Source: CAISKJ01 sp046351555 (lineage in GTDB: Bacteria; Myxococcota_A; Polyangia; Polyangiales; Ga0077539). From it: a stretch of 64,000 nucleotides of DNA. Under the pieces are notes generated by a model. That model searched no databases and was not told where the DNA came from. It saw only the letters and a list, made by a program, of their open reading frames with translations. The position numbers and the translations under genes were made by a program. The stretch's first letter is position 1. Every line of letters starts with the position of its first letter. Below, in pieces: positions 26,211 through 33,695 of the stretch. The stretch covers positions 62,001-126,000 of the forward strand of contig JAXLYI010000029.1 in NCBI GenBank assembly GCA_046351555.1, in the 5' to 3' direction.

Positions 26211-26247
26211 CGCGCCCAGGCGAGCCTGTCGCGCCAGTCTGGGCGCG
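26211..26247. terminator. Inverted repeat between convergent genes
   Basis: CGCGCCCAG (26211-26219) and CTGGGCGCG (26239-26247) form a 9-bp stem with a 19-nt loop in the 170-bp convergent intergenic region. There is no U-tract. A bidirectional terminator is the simplest reading. Confidence 0.35.
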
Positions 26248-26309
26248 GAGCTGAGGCGACCGCCGCCCGCCGCACTCCCCGCCGCGCTCCCCGCCGCCCG
26301 TGGCGATGC

Positions 26310-28151
26310 TCAGCGCGGCGCGTCGGGGACGATCTGGCGTAGCTGCCAGGCGAACACATGGAGCCGCTGCGAGGCGTCGGCGAAGGCGTCGCGGATGCGC
26401 CAGAAGAGGCGCGTCGAGGTGACGAGGGTGGCGACGTGGATCGCCAGGATGCCGAGGAAGGTGAGCGTCGGCGGGAGGTCGGTCATGCGGGGGACGAGCA
26501 CCACGGTGTTGTCGCGGAACAGCAGCGACGGCGCGACGAGGCCCGACACATCAGCCAGTGCAGGCGCGATCATCCCGGCGGCGGCGAGGAGCAGAAACAC
26601 CGGGCGCCGCGCGCGGTCGGGCATCATCGCGAAGGGCGCGGCGCAGGCCACCACCGCGGCGGGCACGAGCATGAAGGGCCCGAAGAGCCGCGACGACGAC
26701 GCGATGCCCAGGATGGTGAGCGCCATCAGCGCGTACTGCCCGGCGCCGCCGAAGCGCCCGCCGCGCGAGAACCGCCAGCTCAGCGCGCCCGCCCCCGCGA
26801 TGAAGACCGCCGCCGCGACCAGCGGACGCGCGTCGCGCAGCCCGAGGACGAGCGCCGCGGGCACGAAGGCCAGCCACGTCACATACGCGCGGATGCCGCC
26901 GCGCGCGCCGTCGCGGAGCTGCGCCTCCTCCTCGGCGGCGAGGCGGGCGCGCACCTCAGGGGGCAGCTCCTTCGGCGGCGCGAGGAGGAGCCGGACGAAG
27001 GTGCGGAGCGCGTCGACGTTGTCGGCGTCGAGCGCGAGGGCGCGGCCCACGTCGCGCAGGGCCTCGGCGCGGCGCGGCTCGTCGCCCGCGAGCACGCGCT
27101 CGGTGGCCTCGGCGGCGCGGCCTGCGAGGTCGCCGGCGAGCGCGCGGCGGCGCTCGACGTCGCGGTCGCCGTCGAGGTAGCGCTCGAGGGCCTCGCGCAT
27201 CGCCTGGGCGCTGGTGGTCCGTTGCGTCCGGTCGCGCGCGGTGGCCCCGCGGCAGAGGGCGTCGAGCTCGGGCGGGACGTCGACCGCGGGCGGCGGCGGC
27301 GGGGCCGAGAGCGTCGCGGCCATCAGCGCCTCCACCGTCGCGCCCTCGTGCAGCGGGCGGAGCGTGAGCACCTCGTACAAGATGGCCCCGAGCGCGTAGA
27401 CGTCCGCGCGGCCGTCGAGGTCGGCGACGGCCAGCAGTTGCTCGGGCGCCATGTAGCCGGGCGTGCCGAGGATCGCGCCCTGGGCGGTCTTGCGGTCGGG
27501 TGAGACGGGCGCGTGGACGCGGCTTTCGGGAGCGGCGTCGGGCGCGGGGTCGTCGGCGAGGCGGGCGATGCCCCAGTCGAGCACGTACACCTCGCCGAAG
27601 TCGCCGAGCATGACGTTGCCGGGCTTGAGGTCGCGGTGGACGACGCCGCGCGCGTGGGCGTACGCGACGGCGCCGCAGACGGTGCTGAGGTCGGCGAGGA
27701 GCCTGCGGCGCGACCAGCGCTTGCGGGCCTCGGCGTCGCCCGCGCGCAGGGCCTCGAGCACCGACTCCAGCGTGTGGCCGCGGACGCGCTTCATCGTGAA
27801 GTACGTGGCCCCGTCGGCGTTGAAGCCGATGTCGTACACCGGCACGATGCACGGGTGCTCGAGCTGCCCCTGCACCCGCGCCTCGCGGAGGAAGCGCTCG
27901 CGCAGCCCGACGTCGCCGTGGTGCGCGGGGCGGACCACCTTCATCGCGATCTCGCGGCCGACGCGCCGGTCGCGGCACGCGCGCACCTCGCCCATGCCGC
28001 CCTCGCCGAGCAGGTCGCCGACGCGGTAGCGCGTGGCGTGGCCCGCGTCGTCGAGCGTGGTCGCGTGGACGTCGACCCGCCCCGAGGCCGGCGCGGGCGA
28101 GGCGTGGGGGGCGTTCTGCTGGAGCGTCGGGGCGTCGTCGCGCACGGTCAT
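26310..28151 (-). CDS. Membrane Ser/Thr protein kinase (PknB-type)
   Basis: 613 residues from the ATG at 28151. Kinase domain about 41-340: Gly loop GEGGMGEV (49-56), Lys71 in IAMKVV, catalytic loop HRDLKPGN (172-179), DWG (192-194) in place of DFG, and GTPGYMAPEQ (activation-loop end). A helical region (about 345-430) with ADNVDAL and an acidic EEEAQLRDGA stretch follows, then five to six hydrophobic segments (about 435-585) that anchor the protein, and a short basic tail. Hanks-type kinases with a C-terminal membrane domain are abundant in myxobacteria and control development. The DWG variant is common among bacterial members. Its own promoter-like TATGCT precedes the start. Confidence 0.92.
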   Translation of the reverse strand: MTVRDDAPTLQQNAPHASPAPASGRVDVHATTLDDAGHATRYRVGDLLGEGGMGEVRACRDRRVGREIAMKVVRPAHHGDVGLRERFLREARVQGQLEHPCIVPVYDIGFNADGATYFTMKRVRGHTLESVLEALRAGDAEARKRWSRRRLLADLSTVCGAVAYAHARGVVHRDLKPGNVMLGDFGEVYVLDWGIARLADDPAPDAAPESRVHAPVSPDRKTAQGAILGTPGYMAPEQLLAVADLDGRADVYALGAILYEVLTLRPLHEGATVEALMAATLSAPPPPPAVDVPPELDALCRGATARDRTQRTTSAQAMREALERYLDGDRDVERRRALAGDLAGRAAEATERVLAGDEPRRAEALRDVGRALALDADNVDALRTFVRLLLAPPKELPPEVRARLAAEEEAQLRDGARGGIRAYVTWLAFVPAALVLGLRDARPLVAAAVFIAGAGALSWRFSRGGRFGGAGQYALMALTILGIASSSRLFGPFMLVPAAVVACAAPFAMMPDRARRPVFLLLAAAGMIAPALADVSGLVAPSLLFRDNTVVLVPRMTDLPPTLTFLGILAIHVATLVTSTRLFWRIRDAFADASQRLHVFAWQLRQIVPDAPR

Positions 28152-28160
28152 GGCGGGGCG

Positions 28161-28166
28161 AGCATA
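28161..28166 (-). promoter_or_regulatory. Candidate -10 (TATGCT) of the kinase gene
   Basis: Read on the minus strand, TATGCT lies 9 nt before the kinase ATG without a Shine-Dalgarno in between, fitting the recurring short-leader pattern. Confidence 0.3.
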
Positions 28167-28226
28167 GGCCGCGTCGGGCACCGGGTGCGCCGCGGAGCGT
28201 GTGTTCAGTGGCGCGGCGCGCGGTGG

Positions 28227-28232
28227 TAGCCT
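28227..28232 (+). promoter_or_regulatory. Candidate -10 (TAGCCT) of the carbamate kinase operon
   Basis: TAGCCT lies 8 nt before the arcC ATG. A possible -35 TTCAGT (28204-28209) sits 17 bp upstream of it. No Shine-Dalgarno. Confidence 0.4.
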
Positions 28233-28240
28233 CCGCGGCG

Positions 28241-29179
28241 ATGGCCAGACGACGCGTGGTGGTCGCCCTCGGCGGCAACGCCTTCGCCGACGAGGATCGC
28301 GGGCTGACGATGGCGGGGCAGTTCCGCTTCGCGCACCGGGCGATGGCGTCGCTCGGGCCGCTGCTCGACGACGACGTCGCGCTCGCGCTGGTGCACGGCA
28401 ACGGGCCGCAGGTGGGGCACATGCTCGTCCGCGTGGAGGAGTCGCTCGGCAAGGCGTACGCGCTCCCGCTGGAGGTGTGCGTGGCCGAGTCCGAGGGCGA
28501 GCTCGGGTACGTGCTGGCCCAGTCGCTCCGCAACGTGCTCGCCGACCGCGGATCGCGCCGCCCGGTGGCGTCGGTGCTCACGCAGGTGGTGGTCGACGCC
28601 GACGATCCGGGCTTCGCGCGCCCCACCAAGCCCATCGGGCCCTGGTACGACGCCGCGCAGGGCGAGGCGCTGCGCGCGCGGGGCTTCGCGCTCGTCGAAG
28701 ACGCGGGCCGCGGGCTGCGACGCGTGGTCCCCTCGCCCGAGCCGCGCGCGGTGGTCGAGGCGCCCGTGGTGACGCTCCTGCTCGACGCGGGCGCGGTGGC
28801 GGTGTGCGCGGGCGGCGGCGGCGTCCCCGTGCTCGAGCGCGACGGTCGCCTGCACGGCGTCGACGCGGTGGTCGACAAGGACTTCACGGCCTCGCTCCTC
28901 GCCGCGGAGATCGGCGCCGAGCAGCTCGTGGTGCTCACCGCCGTCCCCTGCGCCTACCTCGACTACCGCGGGCCGAACGAGCGCCCGCTCCGCCGCGTCA
29001 CGCCCGCGGAGGTGAGGCGCCTCGCGGCCGCGGGGCACTTCCCGCCCGGGAGCATGGGCCCCAAGGTGGAGGCCTGCGCCCGCTTCGCCGAACGGACCGG
29101 GCGCCGCGCGATCATCACGTCACCCCCGCGCCTCGCCGCCGCCCTCGCCGGCGACGACGGGACCGCGGTCACCCCCTGA
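28241..29179 (+). CDS. arcC: Carbamate kinase
   Basis: 312 residues from ATG 28241. Typical amino-acid-kinase fold: VVVALGGNAF at the N-terminus; VHGNGPQVGHML; LTQVVVDADDPGFARPTKPIG, a diagnostic carbamate-kinase stretch; VCAGGGGVPV; VVDKDFTASLLAAEIGA; and a closing GSMGPKVEACARF. It catalyses carbamoyl-phosphate + ADP to carbamate + ATP, the last step of the arginine deiminase pathway, or the reverse. First gene of a three-gene operon with a cPGS-like GTPase (15 nt downstream) and ornithine aminotransferase. No arginine deiminase or ornithine carbamoyltransferase lies beside it. Confidence 0.95.
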   Translation: MARRRVVVALGGNAFADEDRGLTMAGQFRFAHRAMASLGPLLDDDVALALVHGNGPQVGHMLVRVEESLGKAYALPLEVCVAESEGELGYVLAQSLRNVLADRGSRRPVASVLTQVVVDADDPGFARPTKPIGPWYDAAQGEALRARGFALVEDAGRGLRRVVPSPEPRAVVEAPVVTLLLDAGAVAVCAGGGGVPVLERDGRLHGVDAVVDKDFTASLLAAEIGAEQLVVLTAVPCAYLDYRGPNERPLRRVTPAEVRRLAAAGHFPPGSMGPKVEACARFAERTGRRAIITSPPRLAAALAGDDGTAVTP

Positions 29180-29194
29180 GGCCAAGGACTCCCG

Positions 29195-30505
29195 ATGAGG
29201 TCACCCCTTCGCTGCATGGTGCTCGGCGCGGCCGGGCGCGATTTCCACGACGCGCAGCGCCTCGCCCGCGGTGACGCGCGCTTCCACCTGGTCGCCTTCA
29301 CCGCGGCGCAGATCCCGGGCATCGACACGCGGAGCTTCCCCGGCGAGCTCGTGGGCTACCCCGAGGACGTGCCCGTCTTCCCCGAGTCGCGGCTGGAAGC
29401 GCTCGTGCGCGAGCTCGACGTCGACCTCGTTCTCCTCTCGTACAGCGACCTCGCCCACGAGGACGTGATGCACCTCGCGTCGCGGGTGCACGCGGCGGGG
29501 GCGTCGTTCATGCTGCTCGGGCCGCGCGACACCGAGCTCGCGAGCGAGCGCCCGGTGGTGGCGGTGACGGCCGTGCGGACGGGCGTGGGCAAGAGCCCGC
29601 TCACCCAACGCATCGCCGCGCACCTGCGAGAGAAGGGCGTCCGCGCGTCGGTGCTCCGCCACCCGATGCCCTACGGCGACCTGCGACGTCAGCGCGTGCA
29701 GCGCCTCGCGACGCCGGCCGACCTCGACGCGGCCCGCTGCACCATCGAGGAGCGCGAGGAGTACACGCCCTACGTCGACCGCGGGATGGTGGTGTGGGCG
29801 GGCGTCGACTACGAGGCGATCCTGCGCGCGGCGGAGGCCGAGTGCGACGTGGTGCTGTGGGACGGCGGCAACAACGACCAGCCCTTCGTGCGCCCGACGC
29901 TCCACCTCACGCTGGTCGACCCGCTGCGGCCGGGCCACGAGGTGCGGTACTACCCCGGCGAGGCCAACCTCCGCCGCGCGCACGTCGTCGTCGCCACCAA
30001 GGTCCGCTCGGCGCGCCCCGACGACCTCGCCGCCGTGCGCGAGCGCGTCCGCGCGGTGAACCCCGGCGCCGACTGGGTCGAGGCCGACCTCGCCGTGGAG
30101 GTGAGCGAGCCCGAGCGCCTCCGCGGCCGGCGCGTCCTCGTCGTGGAGGACGGGCCCACCACCACGCATGGCGGCATGACCTTCGGCGCCGCCACCGTGG
30201 CCGCGAAGCGCTACGGCGCCGTCCCGATCGACCCGCGCCCCTTCGCCGTCGGGAGCATCGCAGCAGCGCTCGACGCGCACCCAAAGCTCGTGGGCGTGCT
30301 CCCGGCGCTCGGCTACTCCGACGCGCAGCGGGCCGACCTCGCGGCCACCGTCGCGGCCTCGGGCGCCGAGCTCGTCCTCGACGGAAGCCCCGCGCGGCTC
30401 GACCGCGTGATCGACGTCTCCGTCCCGGTGGTCCGCGTAGACTACCGCTTCGAACAGCTCGCGGGCCCTGACATCCTGGCCCGCGTGGAAGAGGTGATCC
30501 GGTGA
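29195..30505 (+). CDS. Cyclic 2,3-diphosphoglycerate synthetase-like GTPase
   Basis: 436 residues. N-terminal Rossmann-like domain (about 1-115) with VLGAAGRDFHD and VLLSYSDLAHEDVM. Central P-loop domain: TAVRTGVGKSPLTQRIAAHL (Walker A, about 122-141), PMPYGDLRRQRVQRLAT, and WDGGNNDQPF as an acidic strand. C-terminal part with VVEDGPTTTHGGMTFGAA. This order matches archaeal cPGS and its bacterial relatives. Archaeal cPGS cyclises 2,3-bisphosphoglycerate with ATP; the bacterial members' reaction is not known to me. It sits between carbamate kinase (15 nt gap) and ornithine aminotransferase (GTGA overlap), so a role in arginine/ornithine or carbamoyl-phosphate metabolism is more likely than thermoprotectant synthesis. 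Confidence 0.8.
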   Translation: MRSPLRCMVLGAAGRDFHDAQRLARGDARFHLVAFTAAQIPGIDTRSFPGELVGYPEDVPVFPESRLEALVRELDVDLVLLSYSDLAHEDVMHLASRVHAAGASFMLLGPRDTELASERPVVAVTAVRTGVGKSPLTQRIAAHLREKGVRASVLRHPMPYGDLRRQRVQRLATPADLDAARCTIEEREEYTPYVDRGMVVWAGVDYEAILRAAEAECDVVLWDGGNNDQPFVRPTLHLTLVDPLRPGHEVRYYPGEANLRRAHVVVATKVRSARPDDLAAVRERVRAVNPGADWVEADLAVEVSEPERLRGRRVLVVEDGPTTTHGGMTFGAATVAAKRYGAVPIDPRPFAVGSIAAALDAHPKLVGVLPALGYSDAQRADLAATVAASGAELVLDGSPARLDRVIDVSVPVVRVDYRFEQLAGPDILARVEEVIR

Positions 30506-31725
30506 AGCTCTCGCCCGCGACGCAGTCCCACATCGCCTCGGCCGAGGCGCACGGCGCCAGGAACTACGCCCCGCTCCCCGTCGTCCTCACGCGCGGCGAA
30601 GGGTGCTTCGTCTGGGACGTCGACGGCCGGCGCTACTTCGACTTCCTGAGCGCGTACTCGGCGCTCAACCAGGGGCACAACCACCCGGCGATCGTCGCGG
30701 CCCTGGTCGAACAGGCGGGCCGCCTCGCGCTCACCTCGCGCGCCTTCCACCACGACAAGATGGGCGCGATGCTCACGCGCATCGCCGCGGCGACGGGCTT
30801 CGACCGCGTCCTCCCGATGAACTCCGGCGCCGAGGCCGTCGAGACCGCCATCAAATGCATCCGCCGCTGGGGCCACGAGCGCAAGGGCGTGCCCGACGGC
30901 GAAGGGCGCGTGGTGGTGGCCGAAGGCAACTTCCACGGCCGAACCACCACGATGGTGAGCCTGTCCACCGACCCGTCGAGCTACGGGGGCTACGGGCCGC
31001 TCACGCCGGGCTTCGTGAAGGTCCCCTTCGGCGACGCCGACGCGCTCGCCCGCGCGCTGGATGATCGCACCGTGGGCGTTCTCCTCGAGCCCATCCAGGG
31101 CGAGGCGGGCGTGCGCATCCCGCCGGCGGGCTACCTCCGCGCGGTGCGGGAGGCGTGCACGGGCGCGAAGGTGGCGCTGTGCTTCGACGAGATCCAGACG
31201 GGCCTCGGGCGCACGGGGGCGATGTTCGCGTGGCAGCACGAGGGCGCGCGGCCCGACGCGGTGACGCTCGGCAAGGCGCTCTCGGGCGGGCTCTACCCGG
31301 TGTCGGCCTTCTGCGCCGAGCCGTGGCTGATGGAGGTCTTCACGCCCGGCACGCACGGCTCGACGTACGGTGCCAACCCCCTCGCGGCGGCGGTGGCCGT
31401 GGCGGCGCTCGACGTGATCGAGCGCGAGGGCCTCGCGGCGCGTGCGAAGTCCCTCGGCGAGCGCGCGATGGCGCGGCTGCGCGCGGAGGTGACGGGCCCC
31501 GGGCTCCGCGAGGTGCGGGGCCGGGGGCTGTTGATCGCGGTGGAGTTCGCGTCGGCGGTGGCGCACGACGCCTGCGAGGCGCTGGCGGAGGTGGGGGTGC
31601 TGGCGAAGGACACGCACGGGGTCACCGTGCGCCTCGCGCCGCCGCTGGTGATCACGGAGCCGCAGCTCGACGAGGCGCTCGACCTCGCCGTGCCCGTTCT
31701 CGCGCGGTACGCCCGCGGCGGGTGA
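30502..31725 (+). CDS. rocD: Ornithine-oxo-acid aminotransferase (class III)
   Basis: 407 residues from a GTG that overlaps the previous stop by 4 nt. Class-III aminotransferase: NYAPLPVVLTRGEGCFVWDV and FLSAYSALNQGHNHP are typical of ornithine aminotransferase, followed by MNSGAEAVETAIK, EPIQGEAG and CFDEIQTGLGRTG. The PLP-Schiff-base Lys258 is in TLGKALSGGLYPVSA. It converts ornithine and 2-oxoglutarate to glutamate-5-semialdehyde and glutamate. In an operon with carbamate kinase and a cPGS-like GTPase this points to ornithine/arginine catabolism yielding ATP and proline or glutamate precursors. A long palindromic repeat begins 6 bp after its stop. Confidence 0.93.
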   Translation: MKLSPATQSHIASAEAHGARNYAPLPVVLTRGEGCFVWDVDGRRYFDFLSAYSALNQGHNHPAIVAALVEQAGRLALTSRAFHHDKMGAMLTRIAAATGFDRVLPMNSGAEAVETAIKCIRRWGHERKGVPDGEGRVVVAEGNFHGRTTTMVSLSTDPSSYGGYGPLTPGFVKVPFGDADALARALDDRTVGVLLEPIQGEAGVRIPPAGYLRAVREACTGAKVALCFDEIQTGLGRTGAMFAWQHEGARPDAVTLGKALSGGLYPVSAFCAEPWLMEVFTPGTHGSTYGANPLAAAVAVAALDVIEREGLAARAKSLGERAMARLRAEVTGPGLREVRGRGLLIAVEFASAVAHDACEALAEVGVLAKDTHGVTVRLAPPLVITEPQLDEALDLAVPVLARYARGG

Positions 31726-31730
31726 CCACG

Positions 31731-31961
31731 CGCCCAGGGTTCGCCCGAGGTGCCCTCGCTAAGTGGCTTGGGCTCACCCTGGGCTTCGAGCATGGGATCA
31801 TCCGCCCGGTGGCGGATTCCGGGAGCAGGCGCGAGTTGCGTGCGTTGTCCGTCGCTTACGCTGGCCCGTTGGGAGCCCGGTACCGACCGGGCGATCCCAT
31901 GCTCGAAGCCCAGGGTGAGCCTTCGCAACTATGTGGGAGCAGGTCGGGCGAACCCTGGGCG
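31731..31961. repeat. Long palindromic element, copy A
   Basis: About 231 bp. Outer arms of 17 bp (GCCCAGGGTTCGCCCGA and its complement) and inner arms of 27 bp ending at ...GGGATC pair perfectly; the segment between them has drifted. The interior holds ATCCGCC-CGGT-GGCGGAT and CCCGGT-ACCG-ACCGGG hairpins. It is the same family and orientation as 58578-58820. It lies between the convergent rocD and HU genes, 6 bp after the rocD stop, so it may also end transcription from both sides. Confidence 0.85.
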
Positions 31962-32033
31962 ACAGGGCGTACGACGAGAAATCCCGGTCGAATCGCGCCT
32001 GCGAACGCACCTCGGGCGAGGTGCGGGTGACGG

Positions 32034-32342
32034 TCACTCCTTCTCGTCCTCGTCGTCGTCGGCCGAGCCGTTGAGGGCCACGGCCATCTCGGTGGAGGCC
32101 TTGAAGGCCACCTTCTTGCGCTCGGGGATGTCCATCTCGACGCCGGTGAGGGGGTTCTTGAGGCGGCGCGCCTTGGTGGTCTTGATGCGGAAGGTGCCCA
32201 CCCCCTCGACCGGCACCTTCCCGTCCCCTTCCTTCAGCGCGCGCGCGAGCGTCTGGAACACCCCGTCGAGCGCCCTCGCCGCCTGGTCGCGGGAGACGTT
32301 CATGGTCTGCATGGCGAGCTCTACGAGTTCCTTCTGTCGCAT
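32034..32342 (-). CDS. hup: HU/IHF-family DNA-binding protein
   Basis: 102 residues from the ATG at 32342. HU fold: an N-terminal helix pair beginning MRQKELVELAMQTMNVSRDQ, then EGVGTFRIKTTKARRLKNPLTG, which forms the DNA-clasping beta-arms (the family Pro is in NPLTG), and KKVAFKAS at the end. The C-terminus is an unusual acidic tail (SADDDEDEKE) not found in standard HU. It bends and compacts DNA. The start codon shares one base with the stop of the upstream DNA methyltransferase gene (TGATG), so translation is coupled. Confidence 0.93.
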   Translation of the reverse strand: MRQKELVELAMQTMNVSRDQAARALDGVFQTLARALKEGDGKVPVEGVGTFRIKTTKARRLKNPLTGVEMDIPERKKVAFKASTEMAVALNGSADDDEDEKE

Positions 32343-33595
32343 CACTGACTCCTGTCTGTATGGCCGAGCACGATGACGTGCTCGCGCTTCGGTCGCTTCG
32401 AAAAAGCACGGACGCTTTCCGTGTCGAACACCCTTCGCTCCTGCGAGGCGCGCGCCACCACGGCGAGGCCCGCGCCCTCCGCCGCCTCGCGCAGCATCTT
32501 GTCCGCGCGCAACGCTTCCCCACCCGCGGCCCCGTCGCCGATCACCACGGCCGCCCGCGCCCCCGGCGCCAGCACCCGCGCGAAGGCCGCGCACATCGCC
32601 CCGAGCTCCCGCCGGAAGCGCAGCGCCCCCGCCTCGGGCACCTCGAACCACCGCGCCGCACCGACCTCGCCCGCGCCCATCCGCGCCGCGTCGAGCCCGA
32701 GCCACGCGTAGCGCCGCGCGTGGTGGGCCGCGTAGTCGTAGGTGTTCGCGTACGGCGGCGACGTCACGATCGCGTCGGCCGCCCCGTCGGGAACCGTCGC
32801 GAGCGAGGTCGCGTCGTCCTCCCGCACGTCTGCACGCGCGCCCCCGGGCAACGCCTCGGCGAGCGCCGCGAGGCAGCGGTCGAGCTCGCGCGCCTTGTAC
32901 GCGAAGAAGTGGATCGCCTCGCCGGGCGCGACCCGCTTCTTCACCAGCCGCGTGTCGCTGTCGGAGGCCTGGAGGCTCACCTTCACCAGCACCGACGAGA
33001 GCAGCATCCGGAGCGCCGGCCGCACCGCCGACGGCGCCTTGCGCACCGCCTCCGCCAGGGCAGCCACCTCGCGCAGCGTGTGGGGCGTGAACCACCGCGC
33101 CTCGCCCGGCGGCACCGGCAGCTTCGCCCCCGCCTCGCACGCCGCCCGCGCCCGCTCCGCCGCCGCGCGCGTCGCCTCGACGATCGCACGCCGCGCGTCG
33201 GGCTTGAGCACGTGCGTCTTCACCGACGCCAGCTCCACCGCGAGCGGCGAGAGGTCGCGCCCCATCGCGCGGTGCCCCGCCACCAGCGCCTCAACAAGCA
33301 CCGTGCCCGAGCCGCAGAAGGGGTCGAGCACGATCGCACCCGGCGCCAGCGCGAGCGCCGCGATCAGCGAACGGGCCACCTCCGGGTGGAGCCGCGCCGG
33401 GTAGGCGTGGAAGGGGTGCGTCAGCGTCGCGTCGCGCTCGCCGGGCCGCAGCGTGAGGGCCGCGACGAGCCGCGCGGCGAGCGCGGGGTCGCCGGCGGTC
33501 TCCACCTCGCCGCCGACGTTGACCAGCGCGCGCTTCACGCCCTTACGCTGGATCAGCGGGCGGTGCGCGGTCGGCTTTTCGCGGGGGGCGACCAT
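32342..33595 (-). CDS. DNA methyltransferase, N4/N6-type (DPF...SPPY)
   Basis: 417 residues from the ATG at 33595. SAM-binding motif I is VLDPFCGSGTVLVEAL (about 90-105), preceded by HPFHAYPARLHPEVAR. The catalytic motif IV is IVTSPPYANTYDY (about 285-297), the (D/N/S)PPY form of amino-methyltransferases. The circular order (motif I before IV) and the THPFHxYPARLHP lead are typical of a widespread family annotated as DNA or RNA (TRM11-like) methyltransferase. It is an orphan, with no nuclease partner adjacent, but overlaps the HU gene by one base (TGATG), suggesting a housekeeping chromosomal role. Divergent from the LNS2 lipoprotein gene. Confidence 0.8.
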   Translation of the reverse strand: MVAPREKPTAHRPLIQRKGVKRALVNVGGEVETAGDPALAARLVAALTLRPGERDATLTHPFHAYPARLHPEVARSLIAALALAPGAIVLDPFCGSGTVLVEALVAGHRAMGRDLSPLAVELASVKTHVLKPDARRAIVEATRAAAERARAACEAGAKLPVPPGEARWFTPHTLREVAALAEAVRKAPSAVRPALRMLLSSVLVKVSLQASDSDTRLVKKRVAPGEAIHFFAYKARELDRCLAALAEALPGGARADVREDDATSLATVPDGAADAIVTSPPYANTYDYAAHHARRYAWLGLDAARMGAGEVGAARWFEVPEAGALRFRRELGAMCAAFARVLAPGARAAVVIGDGAAGGEALRADKMLREAAEGAGLAVVARASQERRVFDTESVRAFSKRPKREHVIVLGHTDRSQ

Positions 33596-33695
33596 CGGGG
33601 GGCGCCACCGATAGCGCGAACGAGCGCTTGTGCAAAGCGGGATTCGTGCCGCCCCCTGGCGGCCGCCGTGCGGACGTGAGACCGTCCGCGCGCCG

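Noticed and set aside
26140..26309. Gene or RNA in the convergent gap between the Rpn-like and kinase genes
   Set aside because: No plausible start with coding bias; only a weak inverted repeat was found.
28241..31725. Classical arginine deiminase (arcABC) operon
   Set aside because: Only carbamate kinase is present; no ArcA deiminase or ArcB carbamoyltransferase, and two other genes take their place.
31731..31961. Palindromic copies A-C considered as tRNA-like or CRISPR repeats
   Set aside because: No acceptor/CCA end or anticodon arm, and no short repeats with regular spacers; each is one long hairpin.
31718..32031. 9-bp GCGGGTGAC on both sides of palindrome A as a target-site duplication
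   Set aside because: Short and GC-rich enough to occur by chance, and one copy lies 70 bp from the palindrome edge.
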